Numbered from the stretch's first letter, positions 1 through 11,120 are shown. The stretch: 64,000 bases of DNA from Varroa destructor (GCF_002443255.2 NW_019211454.1:33028061-33092060), one strand, 5' to 3'. Program-made: numbers and translations. The notes: generated from the letters alone by a model not told the origin.

Positions 1-785
1 ACGTTGTCACGGACACACAAAAACAAATTAAAAAAAAAAGTGTATATTAACCTCTAAACATTTTCAATTATGAATTATATTGAGACTGAATAAGTAAGAC
101 GATATTCGTTATCGATCCTTGGGTTGATCTGTGGAAGCTTACTTGATGTTCTTGCGGAACAGCGGAAATTCGAAGAGTAATCGCCACTCCTAGTCGTATT
201 GTCTCCTGACGGCATCGCGTAAGGGAAGCACCAAAGCTGTTAGGGAACTAATAACTATTGGACCGAAGTATTGGCCATCGTGTCTAGACAGCGACAGCAT
301 GAAGTAAATGCTATTCAAGTCATGACACTTGTAATCGGCCAAAGAGCACTCGCGGCTACCATTGTTAAGTAGCTTAGGATCGTCCATTGGAGGGGCTCCT
401 CGCTATATATCGAAAAAGTACTAGGATAAAGGATATTACTATAATAACGGTCATCGAAGGCTTCTGCCAACGCCAAAGCCAGCAGAACTGAGTTACCGGA
501 CCCCTGCTTATGTTTCTCAGTAAGCATTTGTTCAGCCTTGATCCTATTAGGCTTATTGGTAAGCTAATAAAGTACTCGTACACCTATCACATATATATAT
601 ATAGCATTGGTGTATGAGCATAGAACAGCATAAAGCTAAAGGTCCGTTTGACAATTTGCTTGAGCAACAGCCTGGAACTACTGTACAGGTCAGACAAGTT
701 GGGCTTGAAGTTGTAACTGTGGGCATAACTGCCATCTGTTGGGAAAGTTATCGATCCACGTCCATCACCTGATGACGTTTGGTTT
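1..785 (-). other. Unassigned block with coding-like minus-strand frames
   Basis: No gene is called. On the - strand, several frames in succession read like decayed protein. About 770-590 has the peptide SITFPTDGSYAHSYNFKPNL and then a basic/hydrophobic stretch. About 527-315 has an open frame, and 387-190 has another ending in a stop. They are in different frames with no convincing splice sites between them, so this may be a broken gene or chance. I do not recognise a family. Confidence 0.25.
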
Positions 786-1475
786 TTGCTATGTTATATT
801 AACATAATTATGTTAATATTATTAACCATCCTTCGGTTTTCTAGCGTCTATCGAGAAACAAATATATTTTTGCAAATTGTCGCCGCAATCTTAACTAGTA
901 CCGTGATAAAGGTGGCAAATGAGTCCAGAGCGGTATTTAGAGCGGCGATAGTTGTGACGCCGAGACTTGCTCCACTGATAGTGAACGTAAAGAAATGATA
1001 AATACTAGCTGATCTTCGTTCAAATTCCGGAAAGACATGTTTTTTTCGAAAATAACGAGTGAACGTATGCCTTCTAAAGCATGTTCGAAATTAAATGTTC
1101 ACTCCTATTTAATTGTATATTAATTTCTATAACAAATGAGCAGGCACAGTCATATCATCGTTGGATCTGCGTCTGCCGTTACGGATCTAGCATCATGGAA
1201 ATCTATATGATTGAATACGAAGAAAAACAATGGTAGTAACTTGTACACACGTGAGGTATATAATAGAAAATCGATACGAAACCTCAGTTGGTTGGCAGAT
1301 CTTCGTAGTAGAAGATAACGCATCTGTAATTTGTGGGCTGGCTCTGAAGAGCAAAAGAAATGTTTTCTCCAATTTCTTGGGCTTCTCAAGCTCGAGTACT
1401 TCCGTCCAATATCAACACTGTAATGGTAAAGGGAATCGAAGCTCTAGCGGCCGTCTAATTTCTAGCGTCTAGTAA
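786..1475 (+). pseudogene. Decayed tetraspanin copy (relic, most like the 25.9-kb gene)
   Basis: Two pieces line up with the tetraspanins in the right order and spacing. At 786-900, translation gives a hydrophobic run, then VYRETNIFLQIVAAIL, matching the TM2-TM3 junction (VYNKNVCLLVTYAIVL in the 15.4-kb gene). At 1230-1472 an open frame reads VGWQIF, then ICGLALKSKRNVFSNFLG, matching QWDTIQ and CCGLEGHVDWKNVPGYPG of the 25.9-kb gene. The N-terminus and TM4 are not recognisable, and CCG has become ICG. This is an eye alignment with no scores, so orthology to one particular copy is uncertain. Confidence 0.45.
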
Positions 1476-1699
1476 CATGTCGGGCTCGGTTAATAGTTTC
1501 ATTCAGCGTGTATCTATTGATACCTAAGTCTGGTATTTTTCTCTTATTTATGGCGACAAGAGTGTCACTTTCGCTCTATAGTGACTTTAAAGAAGGCTCG
1601 CATACGGTAACGCCCGTACGTAACCTTGTTCAGTATATAGCTGTTGTTTATTTAAAACTCGATCGTCATGTTTGCACCCGATCGTCCTTGAACGATTTG

Positions 1700-2240
1700 A
1701 GATCATCCATGGGATAGCGAAATATTATGCAGATGCATGATAATAGGTAGTGCGTTCTCAGCAAACGCGTCGACTAGGAGCATGTACCAGCAGTCCGAGA
1801 CAATCCGGGCTTTGTGATGATTAAGAGATTGCTTATAAAGACAAACCACATCACTGTCTTGACCCAGGTGAAGATCTTTGCTTGCTGACCCACCAGCTTT
1901 CGTGACAGCCGCTGCACTGGCGAAATACAGCTTTGATAAGTTTGAAATCCGTCTACCTACCTCGTGTTAGCGTCGAAAGTTCATTCGCTTGTGTAAAAGC
2001 ACGTTGATCTATTGGTTGTTTGTGATTGTTCTTACAGATGCACGATGCCTACAACACGAACTGGCAGTTTTTACCTAGTAAACGCCTGTCGTAGTATCGT
2101 GCTGTTAGGGATGTTAGAACCACCAAAGAGGCCGGACCACTGATGATTATGTGCGACGTTAAGAGTATTCGTTGGCAACCATTGAACAAGAAAGTCCGCT
2201 TTGGGAACGACAAGGCCGGCGCTGTGAAGCTATCAATCCA
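1700..2240 (+). pseudogene. Decayed tetraspanin copy (relic of the 3.6-kb type)
   Basis: The nucleotides align piecewise and in order with the 3.6-kb gene over TM2 to TM4. Around 1868, GTGAAGATCTTTGC matches GTGGAAATCTTCTC. Around 2038, AGATGCAC matches the start of the DAH codons. At 2060-2070, ACTGGCAGTT matches ACTGGCAATT (the DW site). Around 2107, GGGATGTTAGAA matches the GCW-E codons. At 2143-2160, TGATTATGTGCGACGT matches TGATAGATGTAGCCGT in TM4. The stretch encoding the CCG loop is deleted and all frames are broken. It sits 1.4 kb upstream of its closest intact relative, in the same orientation. Confidence 0.6.
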
Positions 2241-3540
2241 TTTCGTATATATTCACACAGATATGTTTGAAATCGTTGTATTCGCTTCTCAATAGCTGAT
2301 TCAGATTTCGGAATAAAAAGTATGGATTAACGTAAAAACGGAATTCGGTTAATACTACAAATACGAGCGGTATTCTATCAGGTTCATCATTGCGAAAAGT
2401 TGAGTTTTGCACAAGTCATGGAACTGTGCGTTCCTTTAGTGCTGGCACGTAGATCTCGGAGACCTAATATTCTTATAAGAAACTATTTTTTCGTTTCGGG
2501 TTTTTGATGATCAACTAGGCATCACCACGTCACCACCCCATACCCGGGTTTCTCCTCTTTCGATACAGTCATTAATGCCTTGCATTGAATTTAAAGCGTT
2601 TCTTGCATCAATGCGTTAACATTTTCCTGATTGTGCGTGCTTATATCGATGCCCATTGAAGCAGGGCGAACTAATAACGCCACAAGCTGCTAACAAATAC
2701 TCGCAGCAGTAGATATCTCCAGCGAAGGAATGGCTGGGAAAACTAGAGCGCAGACGATGGTCTGCAAGCTGTCTGTGAGAATTTACATAGAATCTATCTA
2801 TAGGTTAGGGTTTGTGTTCGTATCCGCCCGCTTTTACCTGTTATGTCCTTTATTTGTCCCTTTCATACAGAACGAAACAGGTTTTCGTCTGGTGCTTAGA
2901 ATTTCCTTTATTCGTGCTAAAAACAACTCTACTAGAAACTCTGTTTTGGCAAAACAGCCGCGGCTAGCAGCTGCAACTCGTTTTCTTTGAAAATCTGTTG
3001 TTTTTTAGAATCGTAATATCGTCCGCAGGTGGAAACTCGTATAGATAGAAGGTGAACGTACGTGATATATATGTGAACTTCCGCATTAAGGGCTAAGTTG
3101 GCGGAGTAGATGTTTTCGAGGGTCGTCCTAGCCAGTGGCTGACACATCATGCCTATCTATCGTCGTTCTTGCTGTTATTTACTACTAACTCCGAAGTTGC
3201 AATTCCTGTCGCCATTATTCGTTCTCTCCCTTCCTACCACATTTGAGAGTTGCGCTTATTCGAATCGCTAAATTTCCTACTGCTGCTGCTACTGCTACTA
3301 AGGCTGATGTCGTGCGAACACTTCTTCTCAATGTTAGCATGAGTGGAGCCACACCACTGGCCTTCTCGTGCCGCTAAAGAGATCACCTTTTTCTCATTTT
3401 GTTTTTAACTGGTGAGCACATAACGGTTTAATGGAATCTTGAAACAGCCATATGGTGGGTTGTGGGCCCGTTAAGAGTTTCGCCCAGGATTCAACAATTG
3501 GCTACTTATGTAAAAGATATTTCCGTTGTACCTTGCATCC
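2241..3540. other. Intergenic stretch, no gene seen
   Basis: I see no supported gene. A CTG/CTA-rich run lies at about 3278-3302. A 70-codon frame continuing upstream of the next gene (from 3462) is open by chance or belongs to a 5' extension of that gene. Confidence 0.5.
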
Positions 3541-3551
3541 GTGTTGATAAG

Positions 3552-3556
3552 TCAGT
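3552..3556 (+). promoter_or_regulatory. Possible arthropod initiator (TCAGT)
   Basis: TCAGT is the consensus arthropod Inr core. Here it lies 36 bp before the first in-frame ATG (3588) and 84 bp before the family-conserved ATG (3636) of the tetraspanin gene. No TATA box is evident. Five bases occur often by chance, so this is only suggestive. Confidence 0.25.
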
Positions 3557-3635
3557 TTCTTTTGTGCGATACGATGCGCAGCTGTCGATGGCTTGTACTT
3601 ATCGTCCAAGTAAGGAAATGGCTTTCGGAATTGAT

Positions 3636-4343
3636 ATGACGGGAAGTTGCGCAAGGTGTATAAAGCTCGTGCTGATAGCATTCAACATTATATTTGGAAC
3701 CCTTGGTGTAGTAAACGTATATTGGGGAATACTTTTATGGGACAAAACAGGTGGCCACATAACAGGCGTTTATGGTTTGCCATTCTTCAAATTTGTCGGT
3801 GGGTGTTCAGTCGTCTTCGGCGCCACACTCGGGCTCACTGGTGCCTGGAAAAGGAGCCCATGGTTTCTCACGGCATACGCCATTACACTAGGTATCTTAT
3901 TGTTCGTGGAAATCTTCTCGATTATTCTCACGTTCATCGCTCGAACGATGGTATCTACCAGGCAAAAACAGGCTTACGAGACCATGCAGAAATACTATAC
4001 AGACGAATCGTCTAGAAACTGGTGGGATGCACACCAGGAGCGTTTCCAGTGCTGCGGTATTAACAGTGCCAAGGACTGGCAATTCATACAAGGTAGCCCA
4101 AACGAACCACCATGGTCCTGTGGCGAGGCTCCATTTATTCGGCCAGGATGTTGGGAATTAATAAAGAAGTACGCTGAAGAACGTTTTCTTTATAGTGAGA
4201 TGATAGATGTAGCCGTCCTCCTTCTGGATCTGCTATGCATAGTCTTCGCCAGCTGCCTCGCCAGCAAATGTCGTGACGAATGTGTTCACCAAGAGGACAA
4301 TAGCGGAACCGTAGAAGCTGGTACAAGTAGCTCGTCAACGTAG
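3636..4343 (+). CDS. Tetraspanin-like membrane protein, single exon (copy 1)
   Basis: Encodes 235 residues with four membrane spans (about 9-35, 50-70, 76-102, 189-209) in the tetraspanin layout: a small loop between TM1 and TM2 and a large loop of about 86 residues before TM4. The large loop carries WDAHQERFQCCG (CCG 139-141), DW 147-148, PWSCG (C162) and GCW (C172), which is four cysteines for two disulfides. Juxtamembrane Cys5/Cys8 and Cys207/Cys212 are likely palmitoylation sites. The start is chosen to match MDQANCRRC of the 15.4-kb copy. In-frame ATGs at 3588 and 3618 and an open frame back to 3462 allow a longer N-terminus. The whole protein is in one exon, unusual for tetraspanins. 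The tail ends TSSSST. Tetraspanins scaffold partners in plasma or endosomal membranes; the specific partner is unknown. Confidence 0.9.
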   Translation: MTGSCARCIKLVLIAFNIIFGTLGVVNVYWGILLWDKTGGHITGVYGLPFFKFVGGCSVVFGATLGLTGAWKRSPWFLTAYAITLGILLFVEIFSIILTFIARTMVSTRQKQAYETMQKYYTDESSRNWWDAHQERFQCCGINSAKDWQFIQGSPNEPPWSCGEAPFIRPGCWELIKKYAEERFLYSEMIDVAVLLLDLLCIVFASCLASKCRDECVHQEDNSGTVEAGTSSSST

Positions 4344-6038
4344 GCTTTGCACGTTTTTCACATTCATTGACTCATATTGAAGTAACATGCCTGGTCCCAG
4401 CAACACGCTGTCGTAGTCGCTAGATGTCGCTGATGTTGTGTTTCTAAATAGTTCTCTTTGTTTACAAAGGTTGCGTAACATACGTAGTCGGCGGGACATG
4501 CATTTACATACACGTTACGAAGTAGTTTAAACGACATCAAAAGCGAAAATAGCCACTGTGAATAATTGTGACCTTTACACTTACATTTTATACATATATG
4601 ACGTTTATACAATCAGTTTATCAACGTGCGGAGCTTATAGAAGTTGTGTCGAATTGAACTTATCATAAGCCAATGTAGTCGAAGCAACGGAAAAGGTGTT
4701 GTGTCATTTCTGTTCAGGGTGCTCTAGTGTATATGGAATAACCATGAGTCTTTTTGTTGCGAATGACACCCTTCCTGATCTAGTGCAATGGCTCCATCAT
4801 GGTTAACGTTTTAAACTCTCCGAGTAGGCTAAGATAACTAGGCTTCGCTCGGATTAAGACCGATATTTTTGTATTGTACAAAAACGATAAAGGTTCAGGT
4901 GATCAGGCAAACGACTCTCAAGCATATCATAAACATCGTTGTGTGGACGGCGTTACAATACAAACGATTATATATAAAGTTTTCAGTCGTCAGAGAAACC
5001 GACCTATTTGATTGAAGAATACACTCTGACACAAGAAGCCAAACAAGCAATTTTGACCTTTAATACTCGTAACCACTCCAATGATGTTGAGAGTGAAAAC
5101 AGTTAAAATGAAGTTGAAGTAAAAAGTTGTCATGAGCAGCTTCGATGGCAATTACTGAAATTAATCAATAATTGAAATTACTGAAAACTGACTCAGTGTC
5201 CCATGACGCTGTAGCATACGCAATAAGTTGATCCTATTTTTTTTTTGCTTCACTAAATAAATACAACGCAGCTGAAGGCCAAATATATGACATAGCGATA
5301 TGATGATGGTGAAATACATTTTCCTAAATAAAAATTAAAGAGATAGTGACCTAGCTTTCAAGTGGAGCAAATTATTGACGCTTGTTTATAGCAAGTCGAT
5401 AATTTGACTTTTGATGGTAGTGATAACGGCTGACATCTATGTTCTGGGCATGAAGCTTTTAAGAGATCTAGCTTCTTTGGTATACAGTGTCAACATACCC
5501 GCTTTGAGGTAAAAGTTCAAGCGCACTAATGTACATCGTATTATACACAATACAGTAATATTGTTTATTTAATAAGTGCATATACAATTGTGCACACCCA
5601 TGCACAGGGGACATTTTTGATAGTACTATTTTTTTCTCTTTTATTTTACTGATTTTTATTCTCGACTGTCTAACATCGCCCGGTAGATGTACGGATGCTA
5701 TACCGCTAGTAGCGGCCTGTTAGTTCGTCCATCGCAGTTGCCTATGTATGAATTGAAGAGCTGGTGTTGAAATAGTGTGTTGGTTGTCGCTTTTTAGCCA
5801 ATAGAAAACAAACAAAGATAGCCAAATATGACCCTGGTGCCAATAAGTGGTACGTTTTGTGCCCTTCCCTGTTAAATCTTATCTAACAGCGTACCAAAAA
5901 ATTTCTCTAGTAGCGTCTAAACAGGCTCGTTCGGCGCGCTTCCAGCCGAGGGTCGAGGCTAAGAGAAATGTTTTGATACTGTTCTACCGTTATTGTGATT
6001 GGCAATCAGAAATCGAATGTTTGTCTCCTTTAAAATTA
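4344..6038. other. Intergenic stretch, no gene seen
   Basis: This separates the first and second tetraspanin genes. No open frame here resembles a protein family. AATAAA occurs at 5256-5261 and 5327-5332, but 900 bp from the upstream stop, so neither is clearly its poly(A) signal. Confidence 0.5.
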
Positions 6039-6068
6039 AGGAAAACGAAAATATCAACTATGGTCAGT
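6039..6068 (+). promoter_or_regulatory. A-rich block plus TCAGT shared with other tetraspanin copies
   Basis: AAGGAAAACGAAAATATC (6039-6056) is followed by TCAGT at 6064-6068, 36 bp before the ATG. Fifteen bases, GAAAACGAAAATATC, recur exactly at 25,801-25,815 before the 25.9-kb gene. Shorter variants precede the 15.4- and 18.3-kb genes. TCAGT fits an arthropod initiator. Shared ancestry alone could explain the match; retention next to genes whose flanks otherwise look diverged hints at promoter function. Confidence 0.5.
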
Positions 6069-6103
6069 AGTGATTTTAGCGCAGATTCCTACCGACTGAA
6101 GCT

Positions 6104-6787
6104 ATGCTAAAGAGCTCGGTCATGTGCGAAGGGTGCAGAAGATGCGTAAGGTTGACGCTAATAGGCGTCAATGTAGCTATCGCTTTCCTAGGCCTTACAA
6201 TAATCATTTGGAATGCATCGCATACAAAGGGAGATATAGTTACCCGTGGAAAGGCAGGTATTCTTTCGGGCCTAATAGTATTCGTTTTTGCTGTAGTTGG
6301 CTCCTTCGGCGCATATACTAGGAACATCTGTCTTCTTGTCACGTACGCAGTTGTATTGGGCCTGTTGACGTTCACGAGCGCCATTCTCGCAGCGATTTTC
6401 TCAAGTCAATCCAAAATACCGCCGTATAAACGACACATGTATTCCATAATGTATGAATACTACCGAAATCAAAAATCTAGAGAAGAGTGGGACGCTATTC
6501 AGGAGTGGTATGAGTGCTGTGGCTTCAACGGTCCCTACGACTGGAAGAGAGTTCCATCGTACCCAGGCGTACTGCCAGAATCCTGTGGCGACGTGCCGCT
6601 GAATCGAAATGGATGTTGGGAGATTATAGGGTCGTCTGTGGAATCAGTGTTAACGATCAGTAAAGTAATATTTATCACGCTTGCTCTCACGACGTTTATA
6701 GGCCTAATTTGCTCATGTTATGTCGCTGTTAGTCCTGAAAACTACGAACCTACACGTACCGGGAACGATGCAACGAGTAGCTCGTAG
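6104..6787 (+). CDS. Tetraspanin-like membrane protein, single exon (copy 2)
   Basis: Encodes 227 residues from the first ATG. A second in-frame ATG at 6122 (MCEGCRRCVRL) aligns better with the 15.4-kb copy and may be the true start. Membrane spans lie at about 16-38, 52-72, 75-99 and 184-207. The large loop has EEWDAIQEWYECCG (CCG 138-140), DWKRVPSYPG, PESCG (C161) and NGCW (C171). CRRC just before TM1 and CSC in TM4 are probable palmitoylation sites. The tail ends ATSSS. It is closest to the 15.4-kb copy (shared RRCVRLTLIG and LLVTYA segments). Single exon; poly(A) signal at 7007. The family role is membrane microdomain organiser; the substrate or partner cannot be inferred. Confidence 0.92.
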   Translation: MLKSSVMCEGCRRCVRLTLIGVNVAIAFLGLTIIIWNASHTKGDIVTRGKAGILSGLIVFVFAVVGSFGAYTRNICLLVTYAVVLGLLTFTSAILAAIFSSQSKIPPYKRHMYSIMYEYYRNQKSREEWDAIQEWYECCGFNGPYDWKRVPSYPGVLPESCGDVPLNRNGCWEIIGSSVESVLTISKVIFITLALTTFIGLICSCYVAVSPENYEPTRTGNDATSSS

Positions 6788-7006
6788 ACTCATACCTGGA
6801 CCCTTTAGTTATTTATTAATTGGCATGCGATTCAGACGTTAAGTATTCGTGATTTGGCCTGTAGCATTTCGTTGTTTTTCTGCGGCCTAATTTGAAAGGA
6901 ATTAAAATGTTATTAGTTGACAACGGTAATGCAGGATTGCGTAATAAGTTTATTTCTGTATTTGTTTTATATTGTCGCCAACTGGCAATTAATGCCGATA
7001 TAAAAT

Positions 7007-7012
7007 AATAAA
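7007..7012 (+). terminator. AATAAA poly(A) signal
   Basis: A canonical AATAAA lies 220 bp after the stop of the 6.1-kb tetraspanin, in an A-rich tract. It is the nearest perfect hexamer downstream. Confidence 0.5.
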
Positions 7013-7189
7013 ATGCATTAAAATCTAACTAAAATTATAGACGCGCAATTGTTCCACCAGCCTGATGCATAATCCCCATTACTCTATTGAGCTCGATGCT
7101 CCATTAGCGGCATTTTCCTTGCGGCGCAGCTATCGCTTCGTCTCTGTAAATCCACTGCACTCGGTACGCTATTTTGCCGAATACAACCG

Positions 7190-7831
7190 TTGTCTTCTTT
7201 TAGCAGTCTACTCGAAGTTTGTGAGCAAGCTGCCAACATAGCTGTCCAACGTCAATAATTTAAACTATTGGGGCACTGTAGAGCGCTACCGCCAAAAGCC
7301 CATCATATCCATCACCGAGGCGTACAGTACCACTTCAGCAGCCCTACTACTGGCAGGAAGGATACCATGGGGATTCAAAGCTGATGAGCAAAAAAAAGCC
7401 ATGGAAAGTTATACTCGTAGTCTTAACGAAGTGAGATTTAACCCTTATTGCCAGCAAATGTTGCGGGAGGGATTATTGTACGGAAGCAAGCAGTCAGGGA
7501 CATTAGCCCTACAGTTGCCCATTGTATCGACAGGCTCGTAGGGAAATTAACATCCGATATGGTGCAGTTCTTAAGCCGGTACGCGCTAACTCCGCTAGTT
7601 ATCTGCAAGAATAGATAAGATACGTTTTCTGATATGCGCACACTGTGGCAGCGGTGTCGACCATAATGCTAGGCCCATATAGGTTACCCTATGCTGGAGC
7701 AGACACGGGGCTGAATCACTGAACAAAAGCTCATAGGAGGCGGTAGGCGATGCACTCCGCAGCCTTGTTTAGCACCTCCGAGGACGACTTAACGATGACC
7801 TACTTGAGAAGCAACCACTAGAAAAAAAAAA
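7190..7831 (+). mobile_element. Non-LTR retrotransposon 3' fragment (decayed) with A-run
   Basis: Translation around 7285-7370 gives YRQKPIISITEAYSTTSAAL and then LLAGRIPWGFKADEQ. This matches the conserved stretch after the reverse-transcriptase domain of R1/Jockey-group elements (ITxAYRTTSTxAL, then LAGxxPLxL). Downstream at about 7630-7670 comes CAHCGSGVDH, resembling the C-x2-C-xn-H segment near the C-terminus of such elements. Frames are interrupted by stops. A run of ten A (7822-7831) closes the element, as expected of a target-primed insertion. It is 5'-truncated, and no target-site duplication was found by eye. It is inserted just behind the second tetraspanin gene. Confidence 0.65.
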
Positions 7832-10800
7832 GGATCGATCAAGTGACTAGCCAAAGAGAAGAAACAAGATCTAAGATGGTGACACCTGATGAGCAATTAA
7901 ATGGCAATAGGTGCAACACTGCTATACGACGGGGTACGTTGGGAGAGAACCAGATGAGGCGTCCCACGAGACCACCACGTCTGATGAGATGGAAAAATAT
8001 ACAGGAAAATGGACCGATAACGCACTCATGAATTCACAAACCCGATAGCCGTAGGTTCAAATTTCAGTTTGAAAATTCTGTTTAAGTTGATCCCGACGCA
8101 AGCCCCAATAATATAGAATCCGGAATTTATGTAAGATCTAGATCTGTTGTGCTAATCATGATGTTACCTTGTGCCAGGTGGTTCACCTTTTAAAGTCAGT
8201 ATGCTTTGTTCTTTTTGCAGTTAACTTATCGCTATGCTACCGTTGACCAGTTACTTTTTCACGAATATTTTCCTGCTTCAATCTAAAGAAATATTAAATG
8301 ACGTGAACATTTTGGTCAAAATATTTGTTGCCATTTGGAAGCAGTTTATAAAAAAAAATAAAAAAAACAAAAGAGTAGGTTCGAACTTAGGTTGCCGTGC
8401 CCCTTATATATATATATAATTTTTGTTTCGCAAAGCGTTAATCTATAAACCTTCTCTATGGTCGATGGGCCTTCATCTTGAGCTATAGTTATTTTCGGCG
8501 TACAACCTTAGCAATCATCTTTCCACTGCAAGATCTACTGAATGCACGCTCGGGGTTGGGCCAATACTATTCGACTTGGACTTCATTGGCAACTTACTAG
8601 TCGTATGGTGAATTTGTACCATCGCAGCCAAAACGAATGCGAGAGGTGACATCATTTGTGTAGCCCGCACCTCAGTGACTCCAGCTTGACTCCAAGCTTT
8701 CGTCATGTCTATGTTAACCTTGAAGCACCTAGAAAGTCTACTGACAACGGACAAGTTAAATGTTCTTTAAGTAGAACATGGGACGTCTTCAATTATCAGC
8801 CTTGCAGGGTTTCGTGAATCGGGGCCAGATTAATTTAATGGAATGAGTATTAGGCTGAACTTCGGACATATTCGTGAGCTAGAGTGCACAAAATCACAAT
8901 TAACAAGGATCCAGGCTACGTGGGCGTTCCATGGCTGATCACTGGGAACATTATTAGACTTAACCTGTTTACAAACGAAAAATCAAAACGAAAATCGATG
9001 AACATGAGTGCAAATTAGATAAACAAGCCAAAACAAAAGATTTATGTTAAACATAATTATCTATTTAGAAAAAAGTGGTCGGTTACGAAATGTATTTGTG
9101 CAGTATAGTAAGTTAGGGTATACGCACTTGTCGTGTTTCTCAGCCATTGGGCTCAGCCAGTCATGTTTAAAAATGGGTCTGAGTGAACTACGCCGTACAT
9201 ATATGTATAGGATTATTAGAAATATATGGGTCCCTGACGTCAGGTGAAACAATTATTGATGTTGACCACCATACGTCGGACCGAAATGAAATTGTAATGA
9301 AAACGTTTGTGCTGTGCACCAGCAGGTTATTGTGTGCACGGCTGTCAGAACTTTCAATGTAAGATCATCAGACGATGCAGATTGAACACTGGACATAGGG
9401 GTAACTCCCTATCTGTTACAACAAAGATGCGTGAACCTTGTCATTGGAAATAGAGAGCGAATGTCAAGGCTCTACAGTTTGTTCCTTTCATTTTCATATT
9501 AAGTTGTGTAATTTGTTGACCTACCATCAGTGCGTAGGGGGGGGGGGGGTTCTCGGACGAGTCATAGCCCAATTTAATAAAGAAGTAAAAGAATTTTCGA
9601 ATCAAACGTAGTTGCTTTCCCAGCATGAACTAGTAGACAAAATTATAATAATATAAAACTAAACTTGTCGTAAAGTGGCTAAATGGAGTTAATCAAATAT
9701 AATTATAGCCCGTATTAAATGGATCGACCTAAAGACTAGATAGTTAGCAGTAACTAACTCAGGTGAACTAGATCAAACGCCAACTTACGGTAGTAAATTA
9801 AGACAATCGATATTTTCAGAAACACAACTGTGATTTAAGAAATTTATTATATTTCTTTTGTGCAGAGTTCGAAGTCTTCTTTGCACCTTCTCCATTGTTT
9901 CTCGAATTCTCGATTGTGTTTGTCCCCATGCAAAAATTTGAAGCCCTAGTTTACCCTATTTTATGTGAGTTGACTTTCAATTGGTGCAGTAGATAGATAG
10001 GTCTTTCGTATTGCATTCTACATGATCAGGTTCCCTCGTTCCAGATTGGCCGGTAGGTCATGTAGTTGCATTCTAAAAAAAGCGAGAACGCTCGTTAATC
10101 AAGCTATCCACATCAAATATTACGTATCGTCCCTCGGGCTTCTGGCGGGGTCGTCGGCTCTTATCCTCCAGCTGGCAAAGTGTGTGACATATGGCAGCCA
10201 GAGTACATTTTTCCAACGAGTAGCTCTCGCCTCCGACGAGTCCGACGTCACTGCAATTATCGGCCGGCTGTTGGCCGTAGTTTTAAAATTCCATGCAATT
10301 TCTACATAAAACATTTCCGAGTAAATGCTCAGAACTTGAACTAGCCGTTTCCACGAAGATTCGCGTTGAGGCATAATCAGCGTTGTGAACCTGTACGGGA
10401 TCTCCTAGCGCCCACTGCGTTTCTTTGCTGCTAACATGTCCGTCGAGTAACGGTATTTTTTTGGTTTCTGCAATTACGCTTACTGCGGCTATGAACGTAC
10501 ACAGCGAAAGGGAGAACTTAAACGCTGCTACAGTAAGTAGTTTTTGTGAAACATACAATTAAACAGCTCGATATAACTCTTGCATATCTGTCATTACAAT
10601 CATACGGTCGTAATGAGTTACTTTCCGTATAAGTAAATGGAGGCGCCTGTTAAAGCTTGAAATTCAATTGCTGGACACGCCCGAAAAACTTTACAGTTTG
10701 TGCGTAATTAAATACAAATAACGCATGAGGCTGCAATGTCGCTCCCCCAACCGGCATTTTATGCCAGGCGTATGTCCAGCTTATTAGAAAACTAATGACT

Positions 10801-10870
10801 TTCTGTCGCTGGGGTTTCTGGTGTTTTTTCATCATAGACGAACTCTAGGTATCTCCGAACACAACCTATA
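7832..10870. other. Intergenic stretch, mostly featureless
   Basis: Holds a (TA)n tract at 8405-8418 and a 13-G homopolymer at 9537-9549. A minus-strand open frame at 8754-8515 contains VTEVRATQMMSPLAFVLA, faintly like the GVxQGxxMSPLLF core of non-LTR reverse transcriptases; I regard it as weak. Another minus frame at 10,558-10,283 has a hydrophobic run but no ATG. No gene is called. Confidence 0.4.
9537..9549 (+). repeat. 13-G homopolymer
   Basis: Thirteen consecutive G in otherwise AT-rich DNA. It could adopt a G-rich secondary structure, or its length may be an assembly or sequencing artefact. Confidence 0.9.
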
Positions 10871-10879
10871 CCGGTCCTT

Positions 10880-11120
10880 CCCTGCGTTTATAAACGACGC
10901 CTATTGGCGTAATACGTCACTCCTATTCTCTTGTTATACGGCTCTTGTTAATGATAAATAGTTCGCTTGAATGTTGTCTACTGACTGATACGAATTCGGT
11001 AGCCTCAATGTGCCCGCTATAATTTTAGAATCCCGCTGTTATTATGAAGGCCGAAAATGGCTTTAGGCCACTTGAAAAAGGATCGGCATTTAATAGAATT
11101 ATAAGTGATGCCGCTGTGCT
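10880..11120 (+). pseudogene. Possible tetraspanin relic (weak)
   Basis: Around 10,885 TGCGTTTATAAACGACG resembles TGCGGTGTTTATAAAAAGAG of the 25.9-kb gene. About 85 bp on, TTGAATGTTGTC and GACTGATA resemble the CCG and DW sites. TAGAATCCCGCTGTTATTATG resembles the SCGGD site. Order is right, but spacing is shortened and each match is short. Could be chance. Confidence 0.25.

Noticed and set aside
6076..6384. Minus-strand ORF antisense to tetraspanin copy 2, mirrored by 15,443-15,760 in copy 3
   Set aside because: They occupy homologous positions because the genes are homologous. They lack any domain of their own and are best seen as shadows of the sense codons.
8515..8754. Minus-strand frame resembling a reverse-transcriptase core (MSPLAFVLA)
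   Set aside because: Only about seven residues fit, with no YxDD or other RT block nearby. Left as a remark in the intergenic entry.
10283..10558. Minus-strand frame with a signal-peptide-like hydrophobic run, and a Cys-containing frame just downstream (about 10,270-10,120)
   Set aside because: The first frame has no ATG (it begins at TTG). Joining the two needs an implausibly short or weak intron. No family recognised.
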